Shown: positions 1 through 7,801, counted from the first letter of the stretch. The stretch: DNA of 7,801 bases from an uncultured Collinsella sp. (GCA_958407555.1 CATYJC010000084.1:1-7801), one strand, 5' to 3'. The notes: a model not told the origin generated them from the letters alone. Numbers and translations are program-made.

Positions 1-46
1 GACTAGTCGTTTAAGAACGTCCCCAATGACTAGTCGATTAGGAGTA
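1..46. repeat. 27-bp tandem repeat, about 1.6 copies, cut by the window edge
   Basis: The 8-bp palindrome GACTAGTC occurs at 1-8 and again at 28-35, a period of 27 bp. The match continues past the palindrome: 14 of the first 16 bases of the two copies agree. The second copy then diverges, so this looks like the end of a tandem array that begins outside the window. It lies just upstream of the MATE gene. A possible -10 box, TATCAT, sits at 45-50 at the repeat's edge, but no convincing -35 box accompanies it. The function is unknown; part of it could be a protein-binding site because each unit carries a perfect palindrome. Confidence 0.55.
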
Positions 47-97
47 TCATCGTCTGCGCAAATAGGCACGAAAGAGCATATTAGAGATTGAGAGCGT

Positions 98-1480
98 ATG
101 GCTGACACCGTATCTAAGCACATTGACATGACCACCGGCTCGCTGTGGCGCAATATTCCCCTATTCGCCTTCCCCGTGGCCGCCACGAGCATCTTGGAGC
201 AGCTGTCGAACCTCATCGCCACGGTCATCATCGGTAACTTCTCGGGCGACCAGGGAACCCTCGCCATGGCGGCGGTCGGCTCCAATGTTCCGCTTACCAG
301 CCTTATGCTCAACCTGTTTATTGGCATGTCGCTTGGCTCCAACGTGGTCATCGCCAACGCTATCGGCCGCAACGATCAGAACATGGTCAAACGCGCCGTC
401 CATACCTCGATTTTAATGGCGCTCGTGGGCTTTGTCGTCATCGCGCTGGGCGAGATCTTTGCCGAGCCCATGCTCGCCGCGCTCAACGTTCCCGCCGAAA
501 CCATGCCGCTCGCTTCGCTCTACCTGCGCGTCTTTTTGCTCAGCATGCCCTCAATCTTGCTTTACAACTTTGAGGCCGCGATCTTCCGCTCCGTCGGCAT
601 CACCCGCATGCCGCTGCAGGCGCTTGCCGTGTCCACCGTCCTCAACATTGGCCTGGATCTCATCTTTGTCCCTGTGCTCCACTGGGGTGTCGCGGGCGTC
701 GCCATCGCCACCGCCATCGCCTACACCGTCAGCGCCGCCACGCTTTTTATCCGCCTGCTCAAGACCGACTCCGTCGTCCGTGTCACCCCGCGCGACTTGG
801 CTATCGACCCCGTCGCCCTCAAGCGCATCGTTAAGATCGGCCTGCCCGCCGGCATCCAGAGCGCTGTCTTTGCCGTCGCCAACATCATCATCCAGTCTGC
901 CATCAACAGCCTGGGCACCGAGGTCATGGCGGCATCGAGCGCCGCCATGAGCCTGGAGTACGTGTGCTACAACCTGCTCAACAGCTTTAGCCAGGCTTGC
1001 ACCACCTTTGTGGGACAAAACCACGGTGCCCGCCAGATCGACCGCTGCACCAAGACGCTCAAGGTCTGCCTAGTCGAAGGCGGTATCGTCGCGCTCACCA
1101 CAATTATCGTTATTGTCGGCCTGGGGCGCGAGATTTTGTCGCTGTTCAACAGCGATCCCAACATCGTCTCAATCGGCTATATCCGCGTGTGCTCGATCTT
1201 CCCGGCGTACGCCTTTAGCATGTTCTACGAAAACATGTCAGGCTACCTGCGCGGCTTTGGTATCTCGCTCACGCCCGCCCTCATCACCATGATCTGCGTC
1301 TGCGGCATCCGCTTCTATTGGGTGTTCTTCGTGTTCCCGCACTTCCGCACCTTTGCGAACATCATGATGGTCTACCCCATCAGCCTGGGCACCACGGCGT
1401 TCTTTATGGTCGTGGCGGTGCTACTCTGCCACCCGGCACGCACCTATCGCGCCACCCAAGCCAAAGCGACAGCCCGCTAA
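98..1480 (+). CDS. MATE family efflux transporter
   Basis: This is a 460-residue inner-membrane protein of the multidrug and toxic compound extrusion family, whose members export cationic drugs or metabolites in exchange for Na+ or H+. The N-terminus has the family-typical segment MTTGSLWRNI (residues 11-20), followed by hydrophobic helices. The two pseudo-symmetric MatE halves can be seen at about residues 20-180 and again from about residue 245 (IGLPAGIQSAVF onward), consistent with about twelve membrane segments. Length is normal for the family. The overall pattern resembles the DinF/MepA-like group more than NorM, but the substrate cannot be read from sequence. The start at 98 is preferred although its Shine-Dalgarno match is weak (GAGAG nearby), because the next ATG at 128 has none. 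The gene converges on the LysR gene with only 27 bp between the stops, and no terminator hairpin is visible there. Confidence 0.93.
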   Translation: MADTVSKHIDMTTGSLWRNIPLFAFPVAATSILEQLSNLIATVIIGNFSGDQGTLAMAAVGSNVPLTSLMLNLFIGMSLGSNVVIANAIGRNDQNMVKRAVHTSILMALVGFVVIALGEIFAEPMLAALNVPAETMPLASLYLRVFLLSMPSILLYNFEAAIFRSVGITRMPLQALAVSTVLNIGLDLIFVPVLHWGVAGVAIATAIAYTVSAATLFIRLLKTDSVVRVTPRDLAIDPVALKRIVKIGLPAGIQSAVFAVANIIIQSAINSLGTEVMAASSAAMSLEYVCYNLLNSFSQACTTFVGQNHGARQIDRCTKTLKVCLVEGGIVALTTIIVIVGLGREILSLFNSDPNIVSIGYIRVCSIFPAYAFSMFYENMSGYLRGFGISLTPALITMICVCGIRFYWVFFVFPHFRTFANIMMVYPISLGTTAFFMVVAVLLCHPARTYRATQAKATAR

Positions 1481-1507
1481 ACACCGCACTCAACGCCACA
1501 CCAGCCA

Positions 1508-2374
1508 TTAATTGACAACATGCGAGCTCATATAGTCGATAAAGCGCCTCGTGGCGATGGGCATGGTGTCCCAGCTGCGCCAGGCGGCCACCACGTCGCG
1601 CGAGGGGGCGTGCACGATGGGACGTACGCGAATATCGGCCCGCATGCCCTCCACAGTACGGCGGTAGAGCATGCTCACGCCTAGGCCCTCCTCCACCATC
1701 GCCATGATGGTGTAGTCGTCGGTTACCTCGCTCGTCACGTGTGGCGACAGTCCATGCGCCGCAAATGCATCGAGCACCAGGCTCTGTTCGCCCTCATCCA
1801 GCAGCACAAACGGCTCGGACGCCAGATCGGCGAGCGTCACCTTTTCCTTTGCCGCCAGCGGATGCGCGGCCGGCAACAATGCCACCAACTCGTCGTGATA
1901 GACGACGCGCTTCTCGAGCCCAGCGGTAAATCCGCGTGCCGTAAAACAAAAATCAACCACGCCATCGTGCACCCATTGAGCGTTGCGCGTGTAATCGCCC
2001 TGCTTGAGGGTGAAGCGTACGCCCGGGTGCAGCGCACCAAAATCGCGGATCACGCGCGGCAGCACGGTACGACTCACGTTGGTAAACGTCGCGATGCGAA
2101 TATCTGTCGACGAAAGCCCCAGCAGCTCCTGGCGCTTGCCCTCGAGCTCGGCCTCGGCGGTCACAATCTGGCGCAGGTACGGCAGATACTGCTTGCCGTC
2201 GCGCGTAAGCGATACACCCTGCTTGCCGCGCTCGATAAGCGTGGTGCCCAGCTCACGCTCGAGCGCCTTGACGGCCTGGCTCACCGCACTTTGCGTATAG
2301 CCCAGCTCGTCCGCCGCACGTTTCAGGCTACCGCAATCGACCACCATACAAACAATCTGATACCGCGATGCCAT
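1508..2374 (-). CDS. LysR family transcriptional regulator
   Basis: This is a 288-residue DNA-binding transcription factor of the LysR type. Residues 1-60 form the winged helix-turn-helix; the helix-turn-helix itself is at about 16-39, with the characteristic run GSLKRAADELGYTQSAVSQ. A linker helix follows (about 62-88), and residues about 90-285 form the periplasmic-binding-protein-like effector domain, which binds an unidentified small-molecule inducer. Length is typical. The start is supported by a GGAGG Shine-Dalgarno sequence four bases upstream of the ATG. The gene is divergent from the DMT transporter gene, the usual arrangement for a LysR regulator and its target, so control of that transporter plus autoregulation is the simplest inference. 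The effector is unknown. It ends 27 bp from the convergent MATE gene. Confidence 0.93.
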   Translation of the reverse strand: MASRYQIVCMVVDCGSLKRAADELGYTQSAVSQAVKALERELGTTLIERGKQGVSLTRDGKQYLPYLRQIVTAEAELEGKRQELLGLSSTDIRIATFTNVSRTVLPRVIRDFGALHPGVRFTLKQGDYTRNAQWVHDGVVDFCFTARGFTAGLEKRVVYHDELVALLPAAHPLAAKEKVTLADLASEPFVLLDEGEQSLVLDAFAAHGLSPHVTSEVTDDYTIMAMVEEGLGVSMLYRRTVEGMRADIRVRPIVHAPSRDVVAAWRSWDTMPIATRRFIDYMSSHVVN

Positions 2375-2431
2375 CGTGCCTCCACATCGATGTAGCTGTA
2401 AAACGTTTTGCCAGGGCTTTTTCTACCAACA

Positions 2432-2454
2432 TTAGTATTTCTTAATCATACTGA
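2432..2454. promoter_or_regulatory. inverted repeat in the divergent LysR/DMT gap, candidate operator
   Basis: AGTAT (2434-2438) and ATACT (2448-2452) form an inverted repeat with a 9-bp AT-rich spacer; one more outer pair extends it to six of seven matches across 2432-2454. LysR regulators bind interrupted dyads of this general kind, classically described as T-N11-A, although this dyad does not have exactly that spacing. It sits near the middle of the 158-bp gap between the divergent genes. TATGAT, read on the minus strand (2445-2450), could be a -10 box for the LysR gene, which would make the site autoregulatory. No strong -35 box was found on either strand. Confidence 0.35.
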
Positions 2455-2532
2455 AGATACATTCGCTTTACTACATCCACATCTGGGAGCAGAATCCTTT
2501 TTACGAAACCGTTCTGTAACAAAAGGAGTCCC

Positions 2533-3435
2533 ATGGATCGCAAAAAAGCAATCGCGCTCTCATTTTCCGTTCCCGTCGCATGGGGCTTTTCGTACCCCCT
2601 CATGAAGATCGGCATGGACAGCATGAACGCCACGAGCATCGTTGCGCTGCGCTGCATCATCGCCTTTGTGGCCTGCCTTTTGCTCTTCCACAAGCGCGCT
2701 TTCCGCATCAACCGCGACCTTATGGTCCGTGCCGCCATCATCGGCGCCATTATGGCAACCGAGCTCACCTGCATGTGCTTGGGCTCTAGCCTCACTTCTG
2801 CCTCCACTGCCGGCTTTTTGCAGAGCCTGACGGTCGTGATCGTGCCGTTTGCCAACGCCGCCCTGCTGCGCCGCGCCCCCGAACGCAAAGTGCTCGTCGG
2901 CACCGCCATCGTCACCTGCGGTATGTTGCTGCTCTCGGGCGCCGACTTCACCAGCCTGAACCCAGGCGCGCTCATCATGCTGCTCTCCGCCTTTGTCTAT
3001 GCCGGCCATATCATTGTGGCGAAGCGCTTTGTCGAAGATATCGACCCGCTGGCTCTGGGCGTTTGGCAGCTGGGCTTCGGCGGCTTGTTCTCGGGTATCG
3101 CCGCATGCGTCTTTGGCGGTTTCACACTTCCCAGTACGCCCAGCGAGATCGTGGTCGTCGTCGCGCTCGCACTCATCTGCTCTGCCTACGGCTTTATCAC
3201 CCAGACGCTCGTGCAGCCCCACGTGCCCGCCGAGACCACCGGCTTCGCCTTCTCGCTTGAGCCGGTCTGCTCCGCTGTCTTTTCGTTCTTCCTGGTTGGC
3301 GAGGTCCTGAGCCCCATCGCCTTCTTTGGCGCCGCCCTCATCCTAACCGGCGTCATGGTGGCAACCGTCGAGCTTCCGCGCCTCCGCGCACATGGACAAG
3401 CTCGCATGGCAGGAGCGCCCGAGCACGTCGCGTAG
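2533..3435 (+). CDS. DMT superfamily (EamA) transporter
   Basis: This is a 300-residue inner-membrane carrier of the drug/metabolite transporter superfamily, usually exporters of amino acids, nucleosides or related metabolites. Two EamA repeats can be seen, at about residues 5-135 and 145-282, each with about five hydrophobic helices. The first starts with a WGFSYPLMKIG segment, a form of the family's N-terminal motif. The second ends with the typical EPVCSAVFSFFLVGEVLS and GAALILTGV pattern. Length is normal. The start is well supported by AAAAGGAG six bases upstream. Its divergent LysR neighbour probably regulates it. The downstream gene ung is on the same strand 88 bp away, so some readthrough is possible. 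The substrate cannot be assigned. Confidence 0.92.
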   Translation: MDRKKAIALSFSVPVAWGFSYPLMKIGMDSMNATSIVALRCIIAFVACLLLFHKRAFRINRDLMVRAAIIGAIMATELTCMCLGSSLTSASTAGFLQSLTVVIVPFANAALLRRAPERKVLVGTAIVTCGMLLLSGADFTSLNPGALIMLLSAFVYAGHIIVAKRFVEDIDPLALGVWQLGFGGLFSGIAACVFGGFTLPSTPSEIVVVVALALICSAYGFITQTLVQPHVPAETTGFAFSLEPVCSAVFSFFLVGEVLSPIAFFGAALILTGVMVATVELPRLRAHGQARMAGAPEHVA

Positions 3436-3461
3436 ACCCCACTCTTCATACAGCCGTGGCA

Positions 3462-3484
3462 TAAAGGCAACCGGTGCGCCTTTA
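3462..3484. terminator. weak hairpin between the DMT gene and ung
   Basis: TAAAGGC (3462-3468) and GCCTTTA (3478-3484) form a perfect 7-bp stem with a 9-nt loop, 27 bp after the DMT stop. The T run is only three bases and lies inside the stem, so termination would be inefficient at best. The right arm overlaps TACAAT (3483-3488), a good -10 candidate for ung that lacks a clear -35. The site may therefore be a weak terminator, a promoter-overlapping operator, or nothing. Confidence 0.3.
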
Positions 3485-3523
3485 CAATAGATGCCAACAG
3501 AGTATCTGCCATAAAGGAGCCCC

Positions 3524-4249
3524 ATGGACACCGCAACTCGCGACCGCAACATAGCAACTTGGTTGGGCGATGCGCCACAGCTGATACGTGACACTACGAA
3601 CCAGCTGCTCGAGCGCATCGCCCTTTTGCGTGCCGAGCAGACTATCTACCCGGCACAAGACGACATCCTCAATGCCCTCGCCTACACGCCGGCCGACCAG
3701 GTCAAGGTTGTCATCTTGGGTCAAGACCCCTATCACGGACCCAACCAGGCCATGGGGCTGTCGTTCTCGGTCCCCGCGACGCAAACCAAGTTGCCGCCGA
3801 GCCTGCGCAACATCTATAAGGAACTCAAAGCCGATCTGGGCTGCCCCATTCCCGCCACGGGAGACCTAACCCCATGGGCACAGCAGGGCGTCCTGCTCCT
3901 CAACACCACGCTCACCGTGCGCGAGCATGCCGCGAACTCGCACGCCAAGCTGGGCTGGAGCACGCTCACCGACTACATTATCGAACGCTGCTGCCAGCTG
4001 CCCCAACCGGTAGTCTTTTTGGCATGGGGCCGCTTTGCCCAGCAGATGGTCGAAGGCAAGCTCGCCGCGATCGGTGCGGGCAAGGCAACCGGCAAGTTCT
4101 GCCTGGCATCCACGCACCCCTCGCCGCTTTCGGCCAACCGTGCCACGGCAGAACTCCCTGCCTTTATGGGGTCGCGCCCCTTCTCTGCTGCCAATCGGCT
4201 ACTCGAACAGCACGGCTCGACCCCCGTCAACTGGACTTGCCTCGGCTAA
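3524..4249 (+). CDS. ung: uracil-DNA glycosylase (family 1)
   Basis: This enzyme removes uracil from DNA by cleaving the N-glycosidic bond, starting base excision repair of deaminated cytosine or misincorporated dUMP; it acts in the cytoplasm. All family-1 signatures are present. The water-activating motif GQDPYHGP is at residues 66-73, with the general base D68. The uracil-recognising asparagine is in LLLNTTLTV (N127). The DNA-intercalation and catalytic loop HPSPLSA is at 198-204, with H198. Length is 241 residues against about 229 for the E. coli enzyme. The start is supported by AAAGGAG just upstream of the ATG. The gene follows the DMT transporter on the same strand and ends at a strong terminator. 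TACAAT at 3483-3488 may be its own -10 box. Confidence 0.97.
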   Translation: MDTATRDRNIATWLGDAPQLIRDTTNQLLERIALLRAEQTIYPAQDDILNALAYTPADQVKVVILGQDPYHGPNQAMGLSFSVPATQTKLPPSLRNIYKELKADLGCPIPATGDLTPWAQQGVLLLNTTLTVREHAANSHAKLGWSTLTDYIIERCCQLPQPVVFLAWGRFAQQMVEGKLAAIGAGKATGKFCLASTHPSPLSANRATAELPAFMGSRPFSAANRLLEQHGSTPVNWTCLG

Positions 4250-4262
4250 AAACCGATACATC

Positions 4263-4300
4263 AAAAATAGCGCCCGACGGCTTCCCATCGGGCGCTTTTC
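4263..4300. terminator. bidirectional rho-independent terminator between ung and the SDR gene
   Basis: AGCGCCCGA (4269-4277) and TCGGGCGCT (4288-4296) form a perfect 9-bp GC-rich stem with a 10-nt loop. On the plus strand a TTTT run follows at 4296-4299. On the minus strand the stem is followed by ATTTTT (from 4268 down to 4263). It lies between the two convergent stops and so can serve both ung and the VUT-SDR operon. Confidence 0.88.
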
Positions 4301-4981
4301 CTATTCGGGCCAAATAAATTGTGTGCGGCCGGCCTCGCCGCCATCGATCAGCAGGCTCTGCCCGGTCATAAACCGGTTGGTCACGCCCACAAAGTAGATC
4401 CACTCGGCAATCTCTTGGGCAGTGGCCCAGCGCCTAAGCGGCGTGAGCTCCATAATCTGGTTCCACAGATGTTCGTCTTCCATCACGCAACGGTTGAGCG
4501 GCGTGATAACGCCACCCGGGTCCACACTGTTGGCGATGGCCTGCGGCGCCAGACGGTTTGCAAGGTTCTTGGTGTAGGCGATAACGCCGCCCTTGCTGGC
4601 GGCATAGGCGGGAAACTCCGATCCCGTATGCCCACTCGCCGACCCCACATTGACCACGGATTTGATAGCCGGCGCCGGCTTGGCGGCAAGCCCCTCCCCC
4701 ACAAAGGCATAGCGCTCGGTCACGTTGATGGTGCCACACAGGTTGGCGGCGATGTCGTCGGCCGAATCCTGCGTACCGGCAACGTTCACGATCACCTGGG
4801 GTTCAAGGTCACCTGGAAACGAGTCAGGCTCGCGGACATCAACAATCAGATGGCGGTAGCGCTCGTGTTTGATCGCCGTCGGCAAAAGATCAAAGCCCAC
4901 GACCTCGTGGCCCTCGTCCAAAAAGCGCTGCACGCACGCGGCTCCGATACCGCCCGAAGCGCCCGTGATCAAAACCCGCAT
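4301..4981 (-). CDS. short-chain dehydrogenase/reductase (SDR) family oxidoreductase
   Basis: This is a 226-residue cytoplasmic Rossmann-fold oxidoreductase of the classical SDR type. The nucleotide-binding motif TGASGGIG is at residues 6-13. D31, at the end of the second beta strand, suggests preference for NAD(H) over NADP(H). NVAG is at 66-69 and the structural or catalytic asparagine is N80. The catalytic serine is probably S114 in NVGSAS, and the YxxxK pair is Y126 and K130. The C-terminus has the usual GQSLLIDGG strand (about 207-215). It is slightly shorter than the usual 245-255 residues, mainly in the segment before N80. The start has AAGGAG five bases upstream, and that Shine-Dalgarno sequence contains the stop codon of the preceding VUT gene, so the two are almost certainly co-transcribed and probably translationally coupled. 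The substrate is unknown; the operon partner hints at, but does not prove, a role in handling an imported compound. Confidence 0.92.
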   Translation of the reverse strand: MRVLITGASGGIGAACVQRFLDEGHEVVGFDLLPTAIKHERYRHLIVDVREPDSFPGDLEPQVIVNVAGTQDSADDIAANLCGTINVTERYAFVGEGLAAKPAPAIKSVVNVGSASGHTGSEFPAYAASKGGVIAYTKNLANRLAPQAIANSVDPGGVITPLNRCVMEDEHLWNQIMELTPLRRWATAQEIAEWIYFVGVTNRFMTGQSLLIDGGEAGRTQFIWPE

Positions 4982-4990
4982 ACTTGCTCC

Positions 4991-5713
4991 TTAGGCGGTT
5001 GCGTGGCGCTCGAGGTACTCGGAACCCACATTCTCGCGCTCCCAGCCGCGCACGACCTTGTAGCCCACGGGGCTCAGGAAGACCTCACACAGCAGCTCGG
5101 CGACAGCGCCGGTCAGCGAGCACATAAGAACCTGCACCCAGGTCCAGCCAAAGAACGTGTGACTCACCACAATGGCAAAGACCAGGTTGTCGATAAACTG
5201 GCCAACGCCCGTGGACACATAGGAGCGGAAGGCAAAGCTCGCAAAGTTATTCTTTTTGAGCATACGGCCGAGCGACTGGTTGAGCGTGGAGTTAACCACG
5301 GCAGAAACGAGCATTGCCAGCGAAGAGCCCAGCACCACGTACCAGGTGCCACCGATGGTGGCGTTAAGGGCAGTGTTGACCTCGATCATGCCCGTGTCGT
5401 AGTAGGCGCCCCACATGCCGGGCGTGAGCGAGCATGCCCAAAAGCACAGGCTCACGGCCAGGTTGACCAGCAGCGCGAGGATAGAGATTTTGATGGATGC
5501 CTTGGCGCCAAAGCGCTTGCAGATCATGTCCTGGCACAAAAACGAGACCCAGCTCACCACAAAGCCGCAATCGAGTGCCAGATACGGCAGGCTGATGAGC
5601 TCTTTGTTGGCCAGCAGGTTCATCATGATGACACTCACGAAAAACAGCGAAACCGTTGCCGCGGGAATGCTCCGCAACAGGACCTTGTAGTCCTCCATGA
5701 CCTTCTTGATCAT
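4991..5713 (-). CDS. VUT family protein, probable queuosine-precursor transporter (YhhQ-like)
   Basis: This is a 240-residue membrane protein with about six hydrophobic segments that matches the Vut_1/YhhQ pattern. It has a polar helix with an acidic residue after a hydrophobic run (QDMICKRFGAKASIK, residues 61-75) and the family-like segment RSYVSTGVGQFIDNLVF (163-179), including D175. E. coli YhhQ takes up queuosine precursors (preQ0/preQ1) used to modify tRNA wobble guanine; transfer of that function to this gene is an inference from family resemblance. The start is supported by AAAGGAG six bases upstream. It is the first gene of a two-gene operon with the SDR gene, 9 bp apart. It has its own promoter and a structured leader (see those entries). 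Length is normal for the family. Confidence 0.85.
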   Translation of the reverse strand: MIKKVMEDYKVLLRSIPAATVSLFFVSVIMMNLLANKELISLPYLALDCGFVVSWVSFLCQDMICKRFGAKASIKISILALLVNLAVSLCFWACSLTPGMWGAYYDTGMIEVNTALNATIGGTWYVVLGSSLAMLVSAVVNSTLNQSLGRMLKKNNFASFAFRSYVSTGVGQFIDNLVFAIVVSHTFFGWTWVQVLMCSLTGAVAELLCEVFLSPVGYKVVRGWERENVGSEYLERHATA

Positions 5714-5776
5714 TATGTACTCCTTTGGTTTTAGGTTTAACGAGCAGGATATCGGACCCGAACTGCTCGGACGTCC
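5714..5776 (-). promoter_or_regulatory. structured 5' leader of the VUT operon, candidate riboswitch
   Basis: Read on the minus strand, the leader holds CGAGCAG (5763-5769) and CTGCTCG (5741-5747), a perfect 7-bp stem with a 15-nt loop. An A-rich tail (two AAACC-type runs, 5727-5739) then leads directly into the Shine-Dalgarno sequence AAAGGAG (5720-5726). A second hairpin can form instead: GGAC and CCGA (5773-5776, 5767-5770) pair with TCGG and GTCC (5758-5761, 5754-5757), with a 2-nt bulge and a 5-nt loop. The two are mutually exclusive. The first form recalls preQ1-I riboswitches: one stem, a loop beginning UUC, an A-rich tail ending at the Shine-Dalgarno sequence. In it the loop could pair with the tail (GGGU with ACCU) or with the Shine-Dalgarno GGA (through UCC). 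The loop is longer than usual for preQ1-I, so class membership is unproven. Confidence 0.4.
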
Positions 5777-5798
5777 CGGTCTTGAGACGACGGTGGGT

Positions 5799-5827
5799 AT
5801 GATAGCCGCTCACACGGCATCAGGCAA
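5799..5827 (-). promoter_or_regulatory. sigma-70-type promoter of the VUT-SDR operon
   Basis: On the minus strand, TTGCCT (-35, 5822-5827) and TATCAT (-10, 5799-5804) are separated by exactly 17 bp. They match the consensus at 4 of 6 and 5 of 6 positions. Transcription would start near 5792, giving a leader of roughly 80 nt that includes both alternative hairpins upstream of the VUT start codon. The -35 box overlaps the T-rich tail of the prfC terminator. Confidence 0.6.
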
Positions 5828-5862
5828 GCAAACAGCGCGGCAGCCCCGCAGGGCCACCGCGC
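5824..5862 (-). terminator. rho-independent terminator of prfC
   Basis: Eight bases after the prfC stop, the minus strand forms GCGCGG/CCGCGC (5857-5862 with 5835-5840). Two G-U wobble pairs and an inner GCCC/GGGC stem with a TGCG loop continue it, about 12 paired positions in all. The sequence that follows, TGTTTGCTTGCC (5823-5834), is T-rich but interrupted, so termination may be partial. Confidence 0.65.
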
Positions 5863-5869
5863 CGATGCG

Positions 5870-7483
<1,614 letters not shown>

Positions 7484-7530
7484 GCGGATCCTTTCTTGCA
7501 TTGAGTGCATTACGTCGTTGTAACCGCACT

Positions 7531-7536
7531 ATTGTA
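7531..7536 (-). promoter_or_regulatory. probable -10 box of prfC
   Basis: TACAAT on the minus strand matches the -10 consensus at 5 of 6 positions and lies 47 bp upstream of the chosen prfC start. The hexamer expected as a -35 box 17 bp further upstream (7554-7559) is a poor match, so this promoter is tentative. Confidence 0.35.
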
Positions 7537-7627
7537 GCCGCGAAATGCTGCAGCAGGGCACCTATCAGGACAAATTCATCAGTTGGGGCCTAGGTAGCAG
7601 TCGATGGCGGCACTCCGCAGCAGTTCG

Positions 7628-7801
7628 TCTCGATCTGTAACATCTAGACGGTTTTTGAACCTCTACCTGTTACAGATTTAGACAAACAGGTGGACGTCCC
7701 AGAAAGATCTCGATCTGTAACATCTAGCCACTCAAAACGGGTCCATCTGTTACAGATTGAGATATAAGGGTAGACGGGTGGCCAATGTCTCGATCTATAA
7801 C
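7628..7801. repeat. 80-bp-period array of alternately oriented ATCTGTAACA motifs
   Basis: The core ATCTGTAACA occurs forward at 7633-7642 and 7713-7722, and as a variant (ATCTATAAC) at 7793-7801 where the window ends. Its reverse complement TGTTACAGAT occurs at 7668-7677 and 7748-7757. Forward copies are exactly 80 bp apart, and so are reverse copies. Each forward/reverse pair forms an inverted repeat with a 25-nt gap between cores. In the first pair the arms can be extended to about 21 bp with 17 matches (7628-7648 against 7662-7682), with TCT outside and TAGA inside the core. The sequence between pairs (7683-7707 and 7763-7787) is only loosely similar. No open reading frame of note crosses the region. 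Function unknown; the array continues to the right. Confidence 0.8.

Noticed and set aside
1739..2395. A 218-codon plus-strand frame antisense to the LysR gene
   Set aside because: The minus-strand frame is a full-length, clearly recognisable LysR protein. The plus-strand product shows no domain and no ribosome binding site of note.
98..3435. A drug-resistance island formed by the MATE and DMT exporter genes
   Set aside because: The two transporters are separated by a LysR gene, face different ways and show no mobile-element signs, and neither substrate can be read from sequence. A resistance role would be speculation.
4319..5734. A 471-codon open frame on the plus strand antisense to both the SDR and VUT genes
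   Set aside because: It spans two recognisable minus-strand genes and their junction. The product is rich in H, R, G and A without a domain pattern, which is typical of a shadow frame.
7484..7510. Upstream start of prfC at 7510, adding nine residues
   Set aside because: The ATG at 7508-7510 has no Shine-Dalgarno sequence, while ATG 7481-7483 has AAAGGA at good spacing and gives the expected N-terminus length before the P-loop.
7628..7801. CRISPR array
   Set aside because: The repeated cores alternate in orientation, are only about 10 bp perfect, and are spaced by alternating 35- and 45-bp steps. CRISPR repeats are direct and longer with uniform spacers, and no cas gene is near.

Overview
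The window is GC-rich coding DNA with short, more AT-rich intergenic gaps and strong AAAGGAG-type ribosome binding sites. Gene content, codon bias and the repeat-bearing gaps fit a gut Coriobacteriia actinobacterium such as Collinsella. That assignment rests on general resemblance, not on a marker gene. Seven protein-coding genes fill most of the window. No tRNA, rRNA, insertion sequence, prophage or CRISPR array was seen.

Left part (1-3435): a short piece of a 27-bp tandem repeat lies before a MATE-family multidrug/cation antiporter gene (+). It converges on a LysR-type regulator gene (-). The regulator is divergent from a DMT/EamA-family transporter gene (+), and the 158-bp gap between them carries an inverted repeat that could be the regulator's operator. 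Middle (3436-4300): ung, uracil-DNA glycosylase (+), follows the DMT gene and ends at a strong bidirectional terminator.

Right part (4301-7801, all on the minus strand): prfC (peptide chain release factor 3) is transcribed first and ends at a GC-rich hairpin. A promoter overlapping the tail of that hairpin then drives a two-gene operon: a VUT/YhhQ-type transporter (queuosine-precursor transporter family) and a short-chain dehydrogenase/reductase. The stop codon of the first gene lies inside the Shine-Dalgarno sequence of the second. The leader of this operon can form two mutually exclusive hairpins and has an A-rich tail running into the Shine-Dalgarno sequence, so it may be a riboswitch, possibly for a queuosine precursor. 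The right edge (7628-7801) holds an 80-bp-period array of alternately oriented ATCTGTAACA motifs that runs off the window.

The coding genes are ordinary housekeeping, transport and regulatory genes. The observations most worth checking are non-coding: the VUT operon leader and the two families of intergenic repeats.
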